NCBI GenBank assembly: GCA_964034945.1
Contig: OZ035960.1
Span: forward strand, 50,781,706 to 50,845,705
Reading direction: 5' to 3'
DNA length: 64,000 nucleotides
Origin: Chrysopilus asiliformis
Taxonomy: Eukaryota; Arthropoda; Insecta; Diptera; Rhagionidae
In this document: piece after piece, positions 36,673 to 48,228 of the stretch
Layout: each line of letters opens with the position of its first letter
How positions within the stretch are numbered: the stretch's first letter is position 1
The notes under the pieces: model-generated
Databases searched by the model: none
What the model saw: only the letters and a program-made list of their open reading frames with translations
Told to the model about the DNA's origin: nothing
Made by a program: the position numbers and the translations under genes

Positions 36673-37538
36673 CTGCCTGTCTGACCGTCAGTCTGTCGGA
36701 GTGTCCGTTTTACGTATCTTAAATGACTGAGCTAGGGCTCAACTTGACGTCTAGTTTAGTAAAAATGGTGCTTGACTAAAAATCTGATCGAGAACAGAAA
36801 ATGATAAGAGTTTTTGGTTTGATTACAGCAATCGTTTTCAAATCTGGTTTGATTCGGTTCGACCAGCGTTTTTTAGAGTGGTTCGGTTTATGGTTGGATT
36901 TTGGTTCACTAAAATTTCAATGGTTCAGTGGCTTTTGGTTCGATTCAAAAAACTGGTTTGCATCTCTGTTCTCGTCATTTCCTTAAAAATAGTTACTAGA
37001 TATATCAAAAATCATAAATTACAATCGGAGTGAGAGACTTTTACCTACGATACAAGAAACATTAAAATATGAAATTACAGACATCACGTTCAACGAGGCC
37101 TAAAAATCAAGAAAACTGTGAAGAAGACGTCAGTCAGCCAAGTATAGACGATAACCTGATATTCATAATTATACTAAAAACTATAGCCATCTAAACGGAA
37201 TATTTTTGTTCATGGCTCTTTACCTCTTCAAACGTGACTATAGTGATTGTGCACCTCAAGTTCTATAAAAAAAACTATTTCTTTAACATTTTTTTCGTTT
37301 AGTACTTTTTTGCGTCACGATTATGTGCAATTTGCATATAATTTCTATAATTGCTTACGATAACAGGTCAAATTAAGACATTACATAACTTGCTGTCAAC
37401 TTGTTACTTAGTTGGTCATGCTTCAAAGGGTCTAAATGATTCTATCAAATGACAATCAGGTAGGGGATACTAGATATTATCCTTTGCCAATTGACTGCAG
37501 AAATTGGCAAAGTATGCGATATATATCTATATTTTAAG
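36673..37538. other. Unassigned intergenic DNA
   Basis: A GGTTCGGTTT..GGTTTG-rich stretch at about 36815..36960 gives an open frame but no recognisable protein. A small inverted pair, TTTGCCAATT/AATTGGCAAA, lies at 37483..37512. Confidence 0.35.
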
Positions 37539-38005
37539 TGGGGTGACCATATTTTTTTTGAGCCAATCGAAAATAAATTAGGTGGATGGCAGGTGGAAAG
37601 AGGGGGGGGGGGGATGGTGCGGCTGAATGAACAACAATATGCAAAAGTTTTTTATGTGAAAAAATTTTAAAAATTCCAAGAACAGAAAAAAATTACTCTA
37701 ACGAAAATGAAAAAATTAAATCTACAAAAAAAAACTTCACACTTTTTTCGTTCTATAAACAAATAATACAACTGAAATTGTTATAATACTAATAAATGAA
37801 AATGCGCCGCAGGGGCAAAAATATTCCATTTACAAGAAACCCCAGCCAAAGGTACGTAATTTTGCATTAGTGATTTTTTCTTAACGTTTTGTAAATTATA
37901 GCACAAACATGAAAAATCCGGGACAAAAATTTTGATTCCGGGACACCGTGACAAGGTGGCTTAACCCGGGTCTGTACCGGCTATTCCGGGCGTCTGGTCA
38001 CCCTA
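37539..38005. mobile_element. hAT-type MITE (GGGTGACCA ends)
   Basis: The left end is TGGGGTGACCATA and the complement of the right end is TAGGGTGACCAGA. The flanking 8-mers ATTTTAAG (37531..37538) and CTTTTAAG (38006..38013) agree at 7 of 8 bases. The interior has a 14-base G run and CCGGGACA repeats near the right end. A partial copy is at 32575. Confidence 0.8.
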
Positions 38006-38013
38006 CTTTTAAG

Positions 38014-38791
38014 GATCAACTCGTCATTCACATCCCACATAATTATCACTTTAGCAGTTCAATTAACATTAAAACAACGTTTTGCATCTTGTATGCACTT
38101 CTGTACTTCTATGCACATTTATTATGCACTCAAAATGAAAAATTTGAATTTCAAAGTGTTTGGCATCTATTCTATAGCTACTCACCTTCATTAATTCATA
38201 TCCATTTGTACTTGTAAGGCGAAAAGTGGCGACTCATGCCATTATGTTTTTCCTCCTGCGTCAAAATCAGAATATTAGCATCTAAGTCACAGTCCCTCAA
38301 TGATAACAATATAAATTGTGAACAAAAAAAATAATCTCCATTCAGATTTAAGTAAATTGATTCATGGCAGGCGCTCCAACTCTGATCTTAAATTCCGCTT
38401 GAGATTTAGATTTTTTGCTCACCCACTGAGCTACACGCAACTATACTTAATTTACACGTACTTAAGAACTCCGAAAGTGTGACAATTCTCGCTTACTCCA
38501 GACAAGAACCATCTCTTAAATTATTTAATTGCTGTAAAAACAATTTTGTATTCTTAATATGATTGTATGTGGAAAATGAATTCGGTTGATGTGCTGGAAG
38601 TGCTGGGGTAAGTGTTTCAATTAGAGAAATTAAATTGAATTCGCACACCGATTGGGAAAAAAATATTTGGAAACAAAAGAAATTTTCACTCGTTTTTGGA
38701 ACGATGGATTTATAAGAATTCTGGATGATAATTTATAGAAACATTTGTAGAACAAAGTAGAAAATTTGAATACCTAAGAAGTCATCTCGTC
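38014..38791. other. Unassigned intergenic DNA
   Basis: Nothing recognisable; no repeats seen. Confidence 0.35.
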
Positions 38792-38794
38792 TTA

Positions 38795-39178
38795 AGGTAC
38801 CGCTCCACATGAGAGTAAATACGCGAGTAACTCCCAAAAACTCTCGAGAGCGACCCGCAGGAAGTTGTCCATTTGAGAGTTAATTTCGGCGATTTTTCTC
38901 TTTTCAAGACCAATATCTTGATTTTTTTGACATCTTCTTTGGCGAGTTCTCGGGAGCTACTAGCGAAATTCAAACGCCATTCGTATCTGGCGAGCAATTC
39001 CCTGAGAGTTCAGTGGGTGCGTGTGGACTAAAGAGTAGAATCACTTTTGACAGGTCACAGAAACTAACTCGCGAGGTTTTGCGAGTTTCTGCAAGCGACT
39101 CTCAGATACGAGTCCATTTGCGAGTAGCTGCTATCGAGAGGTTCTCGCCGGCATTTACTCTCGTGTAGAGCGGCACCT
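38795..39178. mobile_element. PIF/Harbinger-type MITE with TTA duplication
   Basis: Left end AGGTACCGCTCCACATGAGA and complement of the right end AGGTGCCGCTCTACACGAGA form the TIR, followed in both by GTAAAT. TTA is present on both sides (38792..38794 and 39179..39181). The 384-bp interior is rich in GCGAGT/ACTCGC motifs. Confidence 0.9.
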
Positions 39179-39181
39179 TTA

Positions 39182-39809
39182 AGTAATGCACACTAATTTT
39201 CGACCCTTCCAAACAAGTCGAAAAAAATGTGCCATTTTGATTTTGACGCCGAATCTGCCGAACCAATTTTCACGAAACTTTACGATTAGTGAAAAATGCT
39301 GTTTTTCGATATTTTTTCTTATTTATCACCCACTTGCCTAATATGTTTTGAACAGTTGAACAGATATTATTTGGGCTTTCACTGTTACACACATAGATCA
39401 TAAAAGCGACCTCCACTTCCCTGCAAACCCCTTTCCTGCTATTTCCTGCAATTCTAACGGGATTTTGTTCCAGTTTTCTCTTTTAGGTGGATTATCTCCC
39501 AAGCAAATTTTTCCGCAACAGACATTTAGTTCTCCCTTCCCTTCGACCCACCATTAGAAATTTTTACCATTAACAGCGAATTTTAACAAAACCCTAAACT
39601 GTTGATTTTTCGATTCCTACAAATGTCTTGACCTTGTACTCGCAAGTGAATTTGAACCAACATTTTAATAACGACTAACCGACAGGAGAATATTTTTGTG
39701 AAACTATGTAATTAATTCAGGAGTGAGGAGTGAGCTCAAGTGCGTATTTGCAACTCAGGTTTCAACGTGACTCTGGTCACAAAGTGACGGTTGCAAGTCC
39801 GTTTTTATG
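39182..39809. other. Unassigned intergenic DNA
   Basis: Nothing recognisable. Confidence 0.35.
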
Positions 39810-40110
39810 ATGGTTGCATATCGGTTAATTTGTGACCAGTCCCAAAAAAACTCAGTTACAAATTGGTTGCTTTGTGACAGGTCACAAAAAAAGCCATTAC
39901 GAATCGGTTACTTTGTGACCGGTTACACAAAATTTCAAATTGGTTACTTTGTAACCGGCCACAACAAACCGTTGGAAATTGGTTACTTTATGACCGGCCG
40001 TAAAAAACGGTTGCAAATGGGTTACTTGGGTTAAAAAAAAACTGTTGCGTATCGGTTACTTTGTGATCGATCATAGAAAAAGCATGGCATGTCGGTTATT
40101 TTGTGACCAG
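39810..40110. repeat. 39-bp tandem repeat with palindromic core
   Basis: About eight diverged units, spaced 33-42 bases, each with GGTTACTTTGTGACCGGTCA-like text followed by an A run. The core TTGTGACCGGTCACAA is palindromic. Clear unit starts lie at 39823, 39865, 39906, 39942, 39981, 40020, 40053 and 40093. The open frame here is a by-product. Confidence 0.85.
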
Positions 40111-40639
40111 TCGGAGAGTTGTTGTTGTTTTACGTTGCTTCTATTGCGCTCGTTTATAATTCACTTAAAAGCAGTACTACCGATGTAAAAATAGTCAAGT
40201 TTGGACTAAGGAATTCATACTTACAGCGTTTCCTGATGTACATTTGTGATAAAAGTTTACATTGACGTCACACTTGAACTGCCTCCTCCTCCCCTCCCAC
40301 CGCTTTGTCTAACTCTGAAGTCGAAGAATACCTGCTTTATTCAATACAATATTGTTAAAAAAAAGTTTTTCAAAGTTTTCTATTGGAGTTAAAATCTAGA
40401 TCGAGCAATTTTTGAGCAAAAAGAGCATGTCAATCGAATACACCATATATTAAAATTTCTGCATAAAAATAGAGAAACCTTTTATACAATCCACCTTGTA
40501 TTTTTAATTTCGATTTTCCATCATGCATTTTTCTAGACAGCGTGTAATTAATACAATATGAAATATTTTTACTATTACAGACTTATAAAACTAATTCCAT
40601 TTTAACTCGATTTACACGAAAGACAATTATACTATTACA

Positions 40640-41300
40640 TTATTTAGGGGTTGACTATCATCGTTTGTAATCAGTGTCAACAATCGGCCTGAATTATTAT
40701 CATAACTCCCACAACTTGGTGGTAACCCTTTTTTGTGAACACTTTTCTGTGAACTCAATGGTCACCAACGAACCGGGCTTAATAGCACCTCAATTAAAAG
40801 TGACCGTGTTTCCATTTCCACGGAATGAAATGCAAATCAGGAGCTGCAACCCCTCACGATATTCTCCGTCAACGAAAAGAAAAGAAACCGGTAAATAACC
40901 ACTGTGGACATGTCGCGAACCACCTCGACGAGTCACCTTAAATAAACCAAACGATAGCCAGGAATAGCGTGAATTCCCGAGGGTTTGAGAGGAGTTGAAT
41001 TGATTGAAATCGTGGGAAATTCCATTTGGATTTGGTCGCATTTTCACCGTACACATGGAGTGGACGTGCGGTGAAACTACCCTATTCTGGGCGATAGCTG
41101 GTTCCTTGATAAAGGGGAAAGAGGAAATCTGAACACGGCTTCGAATATCGAATATCTGTGAGCAATTTCTGATTTCACCCCATATCGGCGTCATTGCCGT
41201 GTAAAAACAATAGAAGGGAACATAAATTCTATGTAGTTTGGTGAAAAGTTTCCATACCTGTACAAGTAGTAAACATGAATATCTATATTCGTTTTTGTTC
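40640..41300. promoter_or_regulatory. Candidate regulatory segment in the SoxN gene desert
   Basis: A repeat-free stretch with balanced composition. It holds an octamer ATGCAAAT (40830..40837; POU-type), CGTGGGAA (41011..41018; Su(H)-type) that overlaps GGGAAATTCC (Rel-type), and AACAATAG (41206..41213; Sox-type). Single sites occur by chance, so enhancer function is inference. The 170-codon minus open frame (40790..41302) shows no known domain and is probably incidental. Confidence 0.3.
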
Positions 41301-41915
41301 AAATACAGTGGATTCCGCTACTAAATGACATCCTGACTTAATTTCTTGGTCACGCGATTTCCAATGCCAATGGATTCCAATTTCTGGCCAATCTTGACTT
41401 CCGGACTGGAGTCGTCAAATGTCCGTCGTGAGGGCGTGCAAGACAAACTATCGGTTGATTTTGGTTGATATTTATCGCAATCGGGAAAGGATATAACTCT
41501 GACTTTGTGGTTTTCATTATGAAACTATGGGAATTTTCGGGGCTGCTTGCCTTTTTTAGGAGTGGACAAAATCATAGTTCCGTTTGGTCAATTTGTCAGA
41601 TTTTATTTTTAGATTATATTCAGGAAATTAATGCAAAGGAAATTCAATGTGGGCATGAAATTGTGATTAATTGCGAATTTTTTTCTGTTGAGGTGAAAAT
41701 TGTAAATAATATATATCTGTAATTTACAGCAATTTTATTCAATTCGACACGAATCCGTAAAAATTATGAAAATTGGAAAGTTAAGTTGATGGTAGAGAAT
41801 TTTGATATGATTTTGGTAAAGATTTGAAGTTGAAACAAATGGGGTTTTAACACAAATTCCAGATCGAGTTCTAATAAAAGATAAAAATGTAGGAAATCAA
41901 CCTTTGTTATACATA
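41301..41915. other. Unassigned intergenic DNA
   Basis: Nothing recognisable. Confidence 0.35.
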
Positions 41916-42116
41916 CACGGAGAGAAATCCAAATGGGAATATACGAGACAGTGGACTTTTCTGCAATGATTCCCTAAAAATGGGGAATTATTCTTTTAAT
42001 TTTGGGAAAATTTCCTTTTTTTTGGCATGAATTCCACTTTTGTTTGGGACTCATCACCAAAAATTTTCACAGTCTTCTATTTTTTGTAGGACTCTATCCT
42101 ATTATTTGTTTCCGTG
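41916..42116. mobile_element. TA-flanked MITE with CACGGA ends
   Basis: Left CACGGAGAGAAAT and complement of right CACGGAAACAAAT are the TIRs; TA flanks both (41914..41915 and 42117..42118). The interior carries GGGAATTATTC- and TAGGACTCTATCC-like units similar to the degenerate array at 24605..25345. Confidence 0.7.
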
Positions 42117-42164
42117 TAAGAGTACTGAATAACGCGTAGCTTGGAAGTCTAGAGCAAAGAACGA

Positions 42165-43055
42165 AATTCAGCTTTTTAAAAAGATGGCCATTTTATTTAC
42201 GGATTTCCACCAAAAGTGAGGATCGTTCCTCTGCAGAGCCAAACATGCGTGTAAAATTTCATAGCTTAAATATCTTTTGTAACGCATCGAACCAATCATC
42301 GGACACAAAAATGAACTACACCAGGGTGTTAGGAATGCCAAAAGATTTTGATTTCCGAATGTCCGTCCGTCTGTTTGTCCGCCGTCTGCCCGTCCATGAA
42401 CGATCATAACTTTCGAAAGGATTGAGCTAGAGACTTGAAATTTTGCATAGTTGCGTTTCTCGTAAATCGCTAGGCTTAGTTCTTGAACAGGCAAAATTGG
42501 ACAATTTCTTCACTCCTTCCCCATACAAACGAAACAGGTTTTTGCATTTTTGCAATTTTCTCGAAAACGGTGAGTTTTATTGAAAAATTTATAATGGTTA
42601 AATGAGTTTAGAATTTGATTTTACATAACATTTCTGTACATCAAAATCCAGTTGAACCTCTTCCTATCTTCCCAATAGAAATGGAATACTTTTTTCCTTT
42701 TTTTCTCGAAAACGGAGCAACATTTATGAAGACGAAATGTGTTTGGAATACGTTTTTATATAACCGTTCTGTTGTATATCTGGCAACATTGGCTGTGTCG
42801 ATCTTAAGAAGAACGCATCGGTTGGGCTGGCGGACATCTCGCTGATGTACCACGCTTCGGGCACTAATAAATATTAATATAATATGTCAATTTATATATA
42901 TAGCTTAGAATGTTAATTATACTATACTACTTAAACTAAAATATATTGTGCATTAAAATACAACATAATTGGCGACGAGGATGGGATATATTGTGTATTA
43001 AAATACAACACGTTCCATACATCAAAATTCGATTTTCTATAAAAATGGATTATTT
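42165..43055 (+). repeat. Dispersed repeat family A copy, split by an LTR relic
   Basis: AATGTCCGTCCGTCTGTTTG, then GAGCTAGAGACTTGAAATTT and, after the LTR insertion, CATACATCAAAATTCGATTT follow the same order as 53930..54140. The host sequence reads continuously across 42770..43010 once one CGTTC copy is removed. Confidence 0.7.
42770..43010 (+). mobile_element. LTR retrotransposon relic (mag/Ty3-gypsy type), LTR + primer site + truncated LTR
   Basis: An intact 196-bp LTR (42770..42965) starts TGTTGTAT and ends ATACAACA. It is followed by ATTGGCGACGAGGATGGG, a primer-binding-site region of the mag/gypsy type, and then by only the last ~26 bp of a second LTR (42985..43010). The 5-bp duplication CGTTC flanks the whole (42765..42769 and 43011..43015). 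All internal genes are gone. Confidence 0.9.
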
Positions 43056-43301
43056 GAGGCGTTAAAAGCTAGAGTGGGCCAACCCACATGTCGAAATCGT
43101 GAATTTTTTTGTGTTTGAATCACTATTGCGAGTGAGTTTTTAGATAAAATTGTTTGGATGCACAAAAGAACATTTCAACATTGAGTAATAAAGTCCACAG
43201 AAATTTTTTTTTCAAAAATTTACAGTCAATAATAGTACAAAAGTGGAAAAGCTTCAAAAACTCGATTATGTGGCTTGGTCCACTCTAGCTTTTAACGCCT
43301 C
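43056..43301. mobile_element. MITE with GAGGCGTTAAAAGCTAGAGT ends
   Basis: About 35-bp TIRs begin GAGGCGTTAAAAGCTAGAGT on each side and continue through CCAA.CCACAT. The 246-bp interior is non-coding. No clear target duplication (possibly ATTT-like), so the superfamily is open. Confidence 0.8.
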
Positions 43302-44160
43302 ATTTTAAAAAAAATATTTTGTCTTTCATCATATAGGGTATTTGACGATTGTCCCCTGACAATTGTAGCTTTTTTTATGTTTTTAATAATGCTTCAATCG
43401 TCTTAGGAGTGCTCGGGAAATGTTTTTAGGCAAAATTAAGAGGTTGAAATTTTCTATGAATGCAAAACTTTATTATAATTCGTACAAGAAAGTAAAAAAA
43501 GCTTTTCAAAAATTCGGTTACATGATATGAGCTTCATTGTGAAAACAAAATTAGTTACATCATACATAAAAAGCGGAGTGTATTGATATGGTGCGAGTCT
43601 TTGCTTAATTTGAAGTTTGGTTTTAACCTCTTTTTACTGGCTGTTAATCACTAAAAAACATTTGTTTGTTTCCCAAAAACTTTCATATGTATGTGATTTT
43701 TTCGCTTGTTTTGGCCATTAGCCATTTGTAAATGGTTTAAACTTCGCTCAACTTACATTAATTCTCATGCTTCGTGGAGAGTCCATATTCACAAGGAGTG
43801 ATAATCGGATGTGTGAATTGTAATGCTAGAAAAATCAAGTTCGAAACATGAGTATATATTAAAATATTATGACGTCACTCCATATATGAAATTTGCAATG
43901 AAATATTCATAAAGGAGGTGAATATTTTATAACATGAATTATATCATTCACTGCTGCCCGTGGAAAACTCATTACGAAATTTTTCCTATTCATACAGCTT
44001 CGAAAAAAATTCATTGGAAATGCCCACTTGGGTATCAATCCAATTATTCCAAATGTTTTTTTTTAACATTTTTCCCAAAACATTTCGGCGATAATTTATC
44101 TATCCCGCAGCACCATTAAAATCTAATTCTGATTGATCTAAAACCGGTAGTGTTAGTATG
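43302..44160. other. Unassigned AT-rich DNA
   Basis: Nothing recognisable beyond composition. Confidence 0.35.
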
Positions 44161-45640
44161 AAAATTGTCGCAAATTGCTAGCTCGGTTTTTACCATCATC
44201 GTTTTTGTAGACACGGCTCATCGCCCTAAGAGGTCAATACCCAGTGGAAAATTAAACCGAAAGATGGAAAAACTATCAAAATATCCCTCAAATGACTTCT
44301 CTCCACCAGGAAAAAGCGGTACCCATTGCACCTACTTAATTAGACATTCCGCTAGTCGATCACCGACCGTGGTGGACATTGGAGCATCCCGAAGCGGACC
44401 GGAACAAAAACAAGAACTTCAAATGGGGAACAAATCAAAATCATCATCACATACATCTACAAAAAAATGCTGTAAAATACGTGTAAATAAATGGAAGCAT
44501 AACGAACTGCTATGAACGCATATAGATGGTAGATGCGAATATCTGTAGATAAACGAATGGATGGTAGATTGATTGGGAGCACCGACCGAGGCCGTAGCCA
44601 AAGTTGAAGTTGAAGCAGAAACTAACAAAATTTCAAGTTCCGTACGCTGCTGCTGGCGCAGATAATACATCCGGTTCCGGTTAGGCCCATTTCTGAGTCA
44701 TTAATGCTCAGAGATTCAAACAGAGGAACGTTTATGACGTGTAGGTGGTATACGAGAACCCTTCATCCCACACTTAGCCCCCGACTAATGATGGCCAAAA
44801 CGACAAAGATGCCATCGACATTAAGTTTCGTTATGATTAAAATATGTATATATGAAAGTTGGTATGTGAAATTATAATTAATTACAATCGCATTACTGCA
44901 TAGTAAATTTGCCAAATGACATACAGTCAGTGCTGAGGGTCTGTAGATGGATGGATCCCGAAGTCATCACAGAGGAAGCTACATTGAGCCCAGGGAGCAG
45001 AAACTCGTCATAATTCCAGCTAAATTTCAGATACTAATGGGAACGGAATAACAATGTTGCTGATATGGAAGTATATTAGAAGACCATCCAGGACAGTTGA
45101 CAATAAATCCGAGGAATATCTTCAAACTATAGCACATACGGAGTACGGTACGGAGGGTTACGGAAGACTGACTCTCATACATCAAAATAATCGCTAATCC
45201 TCTTCGCCGGTGACGTAACGGAACATGATGTATGACTGCTCTAAGTAAATTTTCCTTCCGATTCTAGATCCCGATTGGATACTAACCAACTTTTCGTCCT
45301 TACAGATGGATTCATATATACCGACTACCTTCGAATTTACTATACACCATCACCAGACGCCGCGTTGTTCGTATGGGGGTTGAATTAGTCGGAAAATTTC
45401 AACCCCATCTCCGTAACATTTACAATGTTGACAACGCAGCCACTTATTACGTCATTCGGTGGAGATTGATTAGTCTTAGGATGAAAACTGCTACTTAATC
45501 ACGATTACGGATGATCATCGGGAAATGGCAACTGTGGGCAATTGGGCGAATGAGCGGTCGGTCGGTGACTCTCTCATGACATCTCGCAAGTCGATTATAG
45601 ATGGGACCACCCTCGTATTAGAATAATTCCTGATAATGTG
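44161..45640. other. Repeat-poor, less AT-rich segment
   Basis: About 1.5 kb with no TIR, tandem repeat or coding signature, unlike its neighbours. Open frames (44165..44515 +, 44419..44670 -) show no domain. Such a segment next to a developmental gene may hold conserved regulatory DNA; this is inference only. Confidence 0.3.
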
Positions 45641-45829
45641 CTTTAATCTTTTCGATGCATAATTTTTCTGTCATTAAAGCGATTAGAATATTTCTAAATG
45701 TTTATTCTGGGGAATAAATTGATGTAAGTAGAGATGGATGACTTCACAATTTTTTTTACTCAGATATAAACTTTTTGAAATATGTGTTTCTTATAACTTT
45801 TACGAACAATAAGTTCTATTTTTTTAAAC

Positions 45830-46136
45830 CAATAAAAAAATTAATTTTTGTACAATTTCTCGAGTCGTTTTCGAGATAATTACAAGAAAAAAACCGATGC
45901 GGTGGAACTTTCAAAAACTGCATCTTAAAAACCGCTCTATCAATTGGGCTGAAATATGGAATCCTGGACAGTCTATGAAATCTGTCAGACTTTTAGGAAA
46001 AAGACTATTTGCGGTTATATGACTGGGGTTCCAAAGAAAAATTCCAAAGAAAAAATCTCAAGAAAATTTGACTAGGGGAGAAGGGGGGAGGCGTCCGAAA
46101 AGCCCAAAATCACCATGACATATTTTGTGGACTCTT
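45830..46136. repeat. Dispersed repeat fragments
   Basis: 45830..45960 resembles the TCTCGA..CGAGATAA wording of family B. From 45963, TGGACAGTCTATGAAATCTG and a right end ATGACATATTTTGTGGACTC look like a diverged copy of the 8455-type MITE. Confidence 0.4.
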
Positions 46137-46337
46137 CAGTGCCAAATCAACCATCGGATATTGGTCAAAAGGAAATCACAACCTTGAAGTTGCACGAAGC
46201 TTCAACTATCTAGGGTCAAAAATAGCAGCCGACAACAACCTAAATGAAGAAATCACGGCTGCTTAAAGCCAACGAAAACTACTACAGCTTATCAAAACTA
46301 TTCAGGTCTGAAAACCTAACTATATACACTGTGTTAA

Positions 46338-46858
46338 CCCTTTCAGTACCTATTTTGTTCTATGGGGGTTAAAAATACTCTCTATACAAATTAATGATGT
46401 TTAAGCTATTAGTATTCATTTAAAACAAAAAAAAAAAAAAAAAAAAAATCAAAAATTTTAATTTTTCTTAAATTACGTCCACTGTAGTCCAGCTTTTTAC
46501 TCAAAAAATCAAAATTGGGTCACAAATGCATTTAACCCTTTCAGTCACCACGTACACTATAGTGTGCACACTTTGTACCAAGTCAAGTTATGAATTATGG
46601 CTTCTGAAAAGTGTGTACACTATAGTGTACGTGGTGACTGAAAGGGTTAAGAAAGCTTCGCACCATTACGAAAAAATCAACATTCAGAAAGTTTTGAATC
46701 ATATTTCAATTTTTGAAATTTATAATAATATTGTGTCATTACCAGGATTACTAATCATTTCTTTAATCCTTATCTGAAGATAGGTTGATGATTTACAAAA
46801 GAAGTATAGGAGGAGGTGAGTTCAATTTTTTATCAAATGCGTGGAATGGTGCGAAACT
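46338..46858. mobile_element. Insertion within the LINE, including a poly-A tract
   Basis: The LINE sequence stops at ACACTGTG and resumes after ACACTGTA, suggesting a 7-8-bp target duplication. The insert begins TTAACCCTTTCAGTACC, holds a 23-base A run (about 46427..46449) and the small piggyBac-type MITE. Its class is unresolved because the outer ends do not pair. Confidence 0.5.
46536..46646. mobile_element. 111-bp piggyBac-type MITE
   Basis: Nearly perfect ~40-bp arms starting CCCTTTCAGTCACCACGTAC are flanked by TTAA (46532..46535 and 46647..46650). CACTATAGTG sits inside each arm. TTAA plus CCC ends indicate a piggyBac-mobilised MITE. Confidence 0.88.
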
Positions 46859-47328
46859 TTTTGAACACACTGTAGTAACCAAATTGCACCTGTACAGGAC
46901 CCTGATCCTGCCAGTTCTCATGTATTTCTTGGGTACTAAGCAAAAAAATCGCGAAAAAAGCAAATAAAATGTCCGCGTTTAAGAGGAAGATACTCAGAAG
47001 GATCTTTGGCCCCATGCATGAAGGGGGACTATTCCGGAGACTCTGCAATGACGGGGTCTATGAAAGATATCAGGACGTGCCCGTAAGACTCAACAGACTC
47101 TGGTGGGCTGGTCATCTCAGTCGAATGAGTGAAAGTGACCCGGCTCGTAAAGTCTTCTGCAGTCGGTTATTAACAACAAAGTGGCGAGGAGGACCCAACT
47201 TCAGATGGCAAGGCGGCGTTGACCAGGACGCGAAGAGAATTTGGATGCAAAACTGGAGGACATCGGCACGAGACCGGGACCTCTGGCGACATTGCAGCAA
47301 GCTAGGACCGGAAACCGGTTGTGATGCC

Positions 47329-47520
<192 letters not shown>

Positions 47521-47522
<2 letters not shown>

Positions 47523-47690
47523 CATCTGTAAATCTGGGGCTCCTCAAATTGAGGCTTCATAGTTATCTTCCGCACTTACAGCTTCATATGAATTATGAAC
47601 CATTTGTAAGATTATAACATTTATATGGATTGTCAGCCATCAAATGCAGAAGCAATAAAGGTAGCAGTGGAGTGTAGTGAAAAATAAAAA
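47521..47690 (+). mobile_element. LINE 3' UTR
   Basis: GGGCTCCTCAAATTGAGGCT, CTTACAGCTTCATATGAATT, GAACCATTTGTAAG and CAGCCATCAAATGCAGAAGC match the order at 22645..22775. It ends in an AAAATAAAAAAAG stretch that could be the retrotransposon tail. Confidence 0.65.
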
Positions 47691-47975
47691 AAGAGATTGA
47701 GGATAGAATAGAGCCAGCGACTATAAATATTCCCCTCTCCCCGCGAACTTTTATTAATGATTTCAAAATGTGACCCTTGCCCTGGTCAAATGCTTTCTCG
47801 GCGATGAGATCATTTTGAAAAAATGAAAATTTGAAGCGTTCTTAGGGTCACCAATCTTCGGGGGTGTCCTCAAGATACACTCACTGAATTTTGGGGTGAC
47901 TCAAATTAAAAAAAAAATTGAATTTCTTTTGAGTTTGCTTTTTCTAAATCCCCATAAAGCGCAATTTTTTAAATA
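47691..47975. other. Unassigned DNA
   Basis: Nothing recognisable. Confidence 0.35.
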
Positions 47976-48226
47976 GAGCTAAAGTCGTCTAACTTGAATT
48001 GTCTGGTGCCATCAAAATCGTTTCGAGTTTGAGGAATTTCGAGTTAGAGAAATTGAAACAATTTTTTTAAATACCTGTACATGTACATATATGTGTATTT
48101 ATTCGTTTTTAGAAGTTTTTAAAACAAACTGAAGGAAAATTGAAAGGAGCGCAAAATAAGGTATAAAAAGTTCGAGTTAGAGGAAAATTCGAATTACAGG
48201 GATTTCGAGTTAGAGGACTTTGACTG
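47976..48226. mobile_element. pogo-type MITE (GTCAAAGTCCTCTAACTCGA ends)
   Basis: Left end GAGCTAAAGTCGTCTAACTT and complement of the right end CAGTCAAAGTCCTCTAACTC are imperfect TIRs, flanked by TA (47974..47975 and 48227..48228). TTTCGAGTT is repeated inside at both ends. This terminus type is common to pogo-like elements. Confidence 0.65.
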
Positions 48227-48228
48227 TA

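Noticed and set aside
35948..36730. 260-codon open frame
   Set aside because: It crosses a foldback, a family B repeat, a CT microsatellite and an antisense LINE fragment.
40790..41302. 170-codon minus-strand ORF as a gene
   Set aside because: No recognisable domain, no splice or promoter context; more likely chance in a less AT-rich segment.
44165..44515. 116-codon + ORF
   Set aside because: No domain and no homologous motif; kept only as part of a repeat-poor segment.
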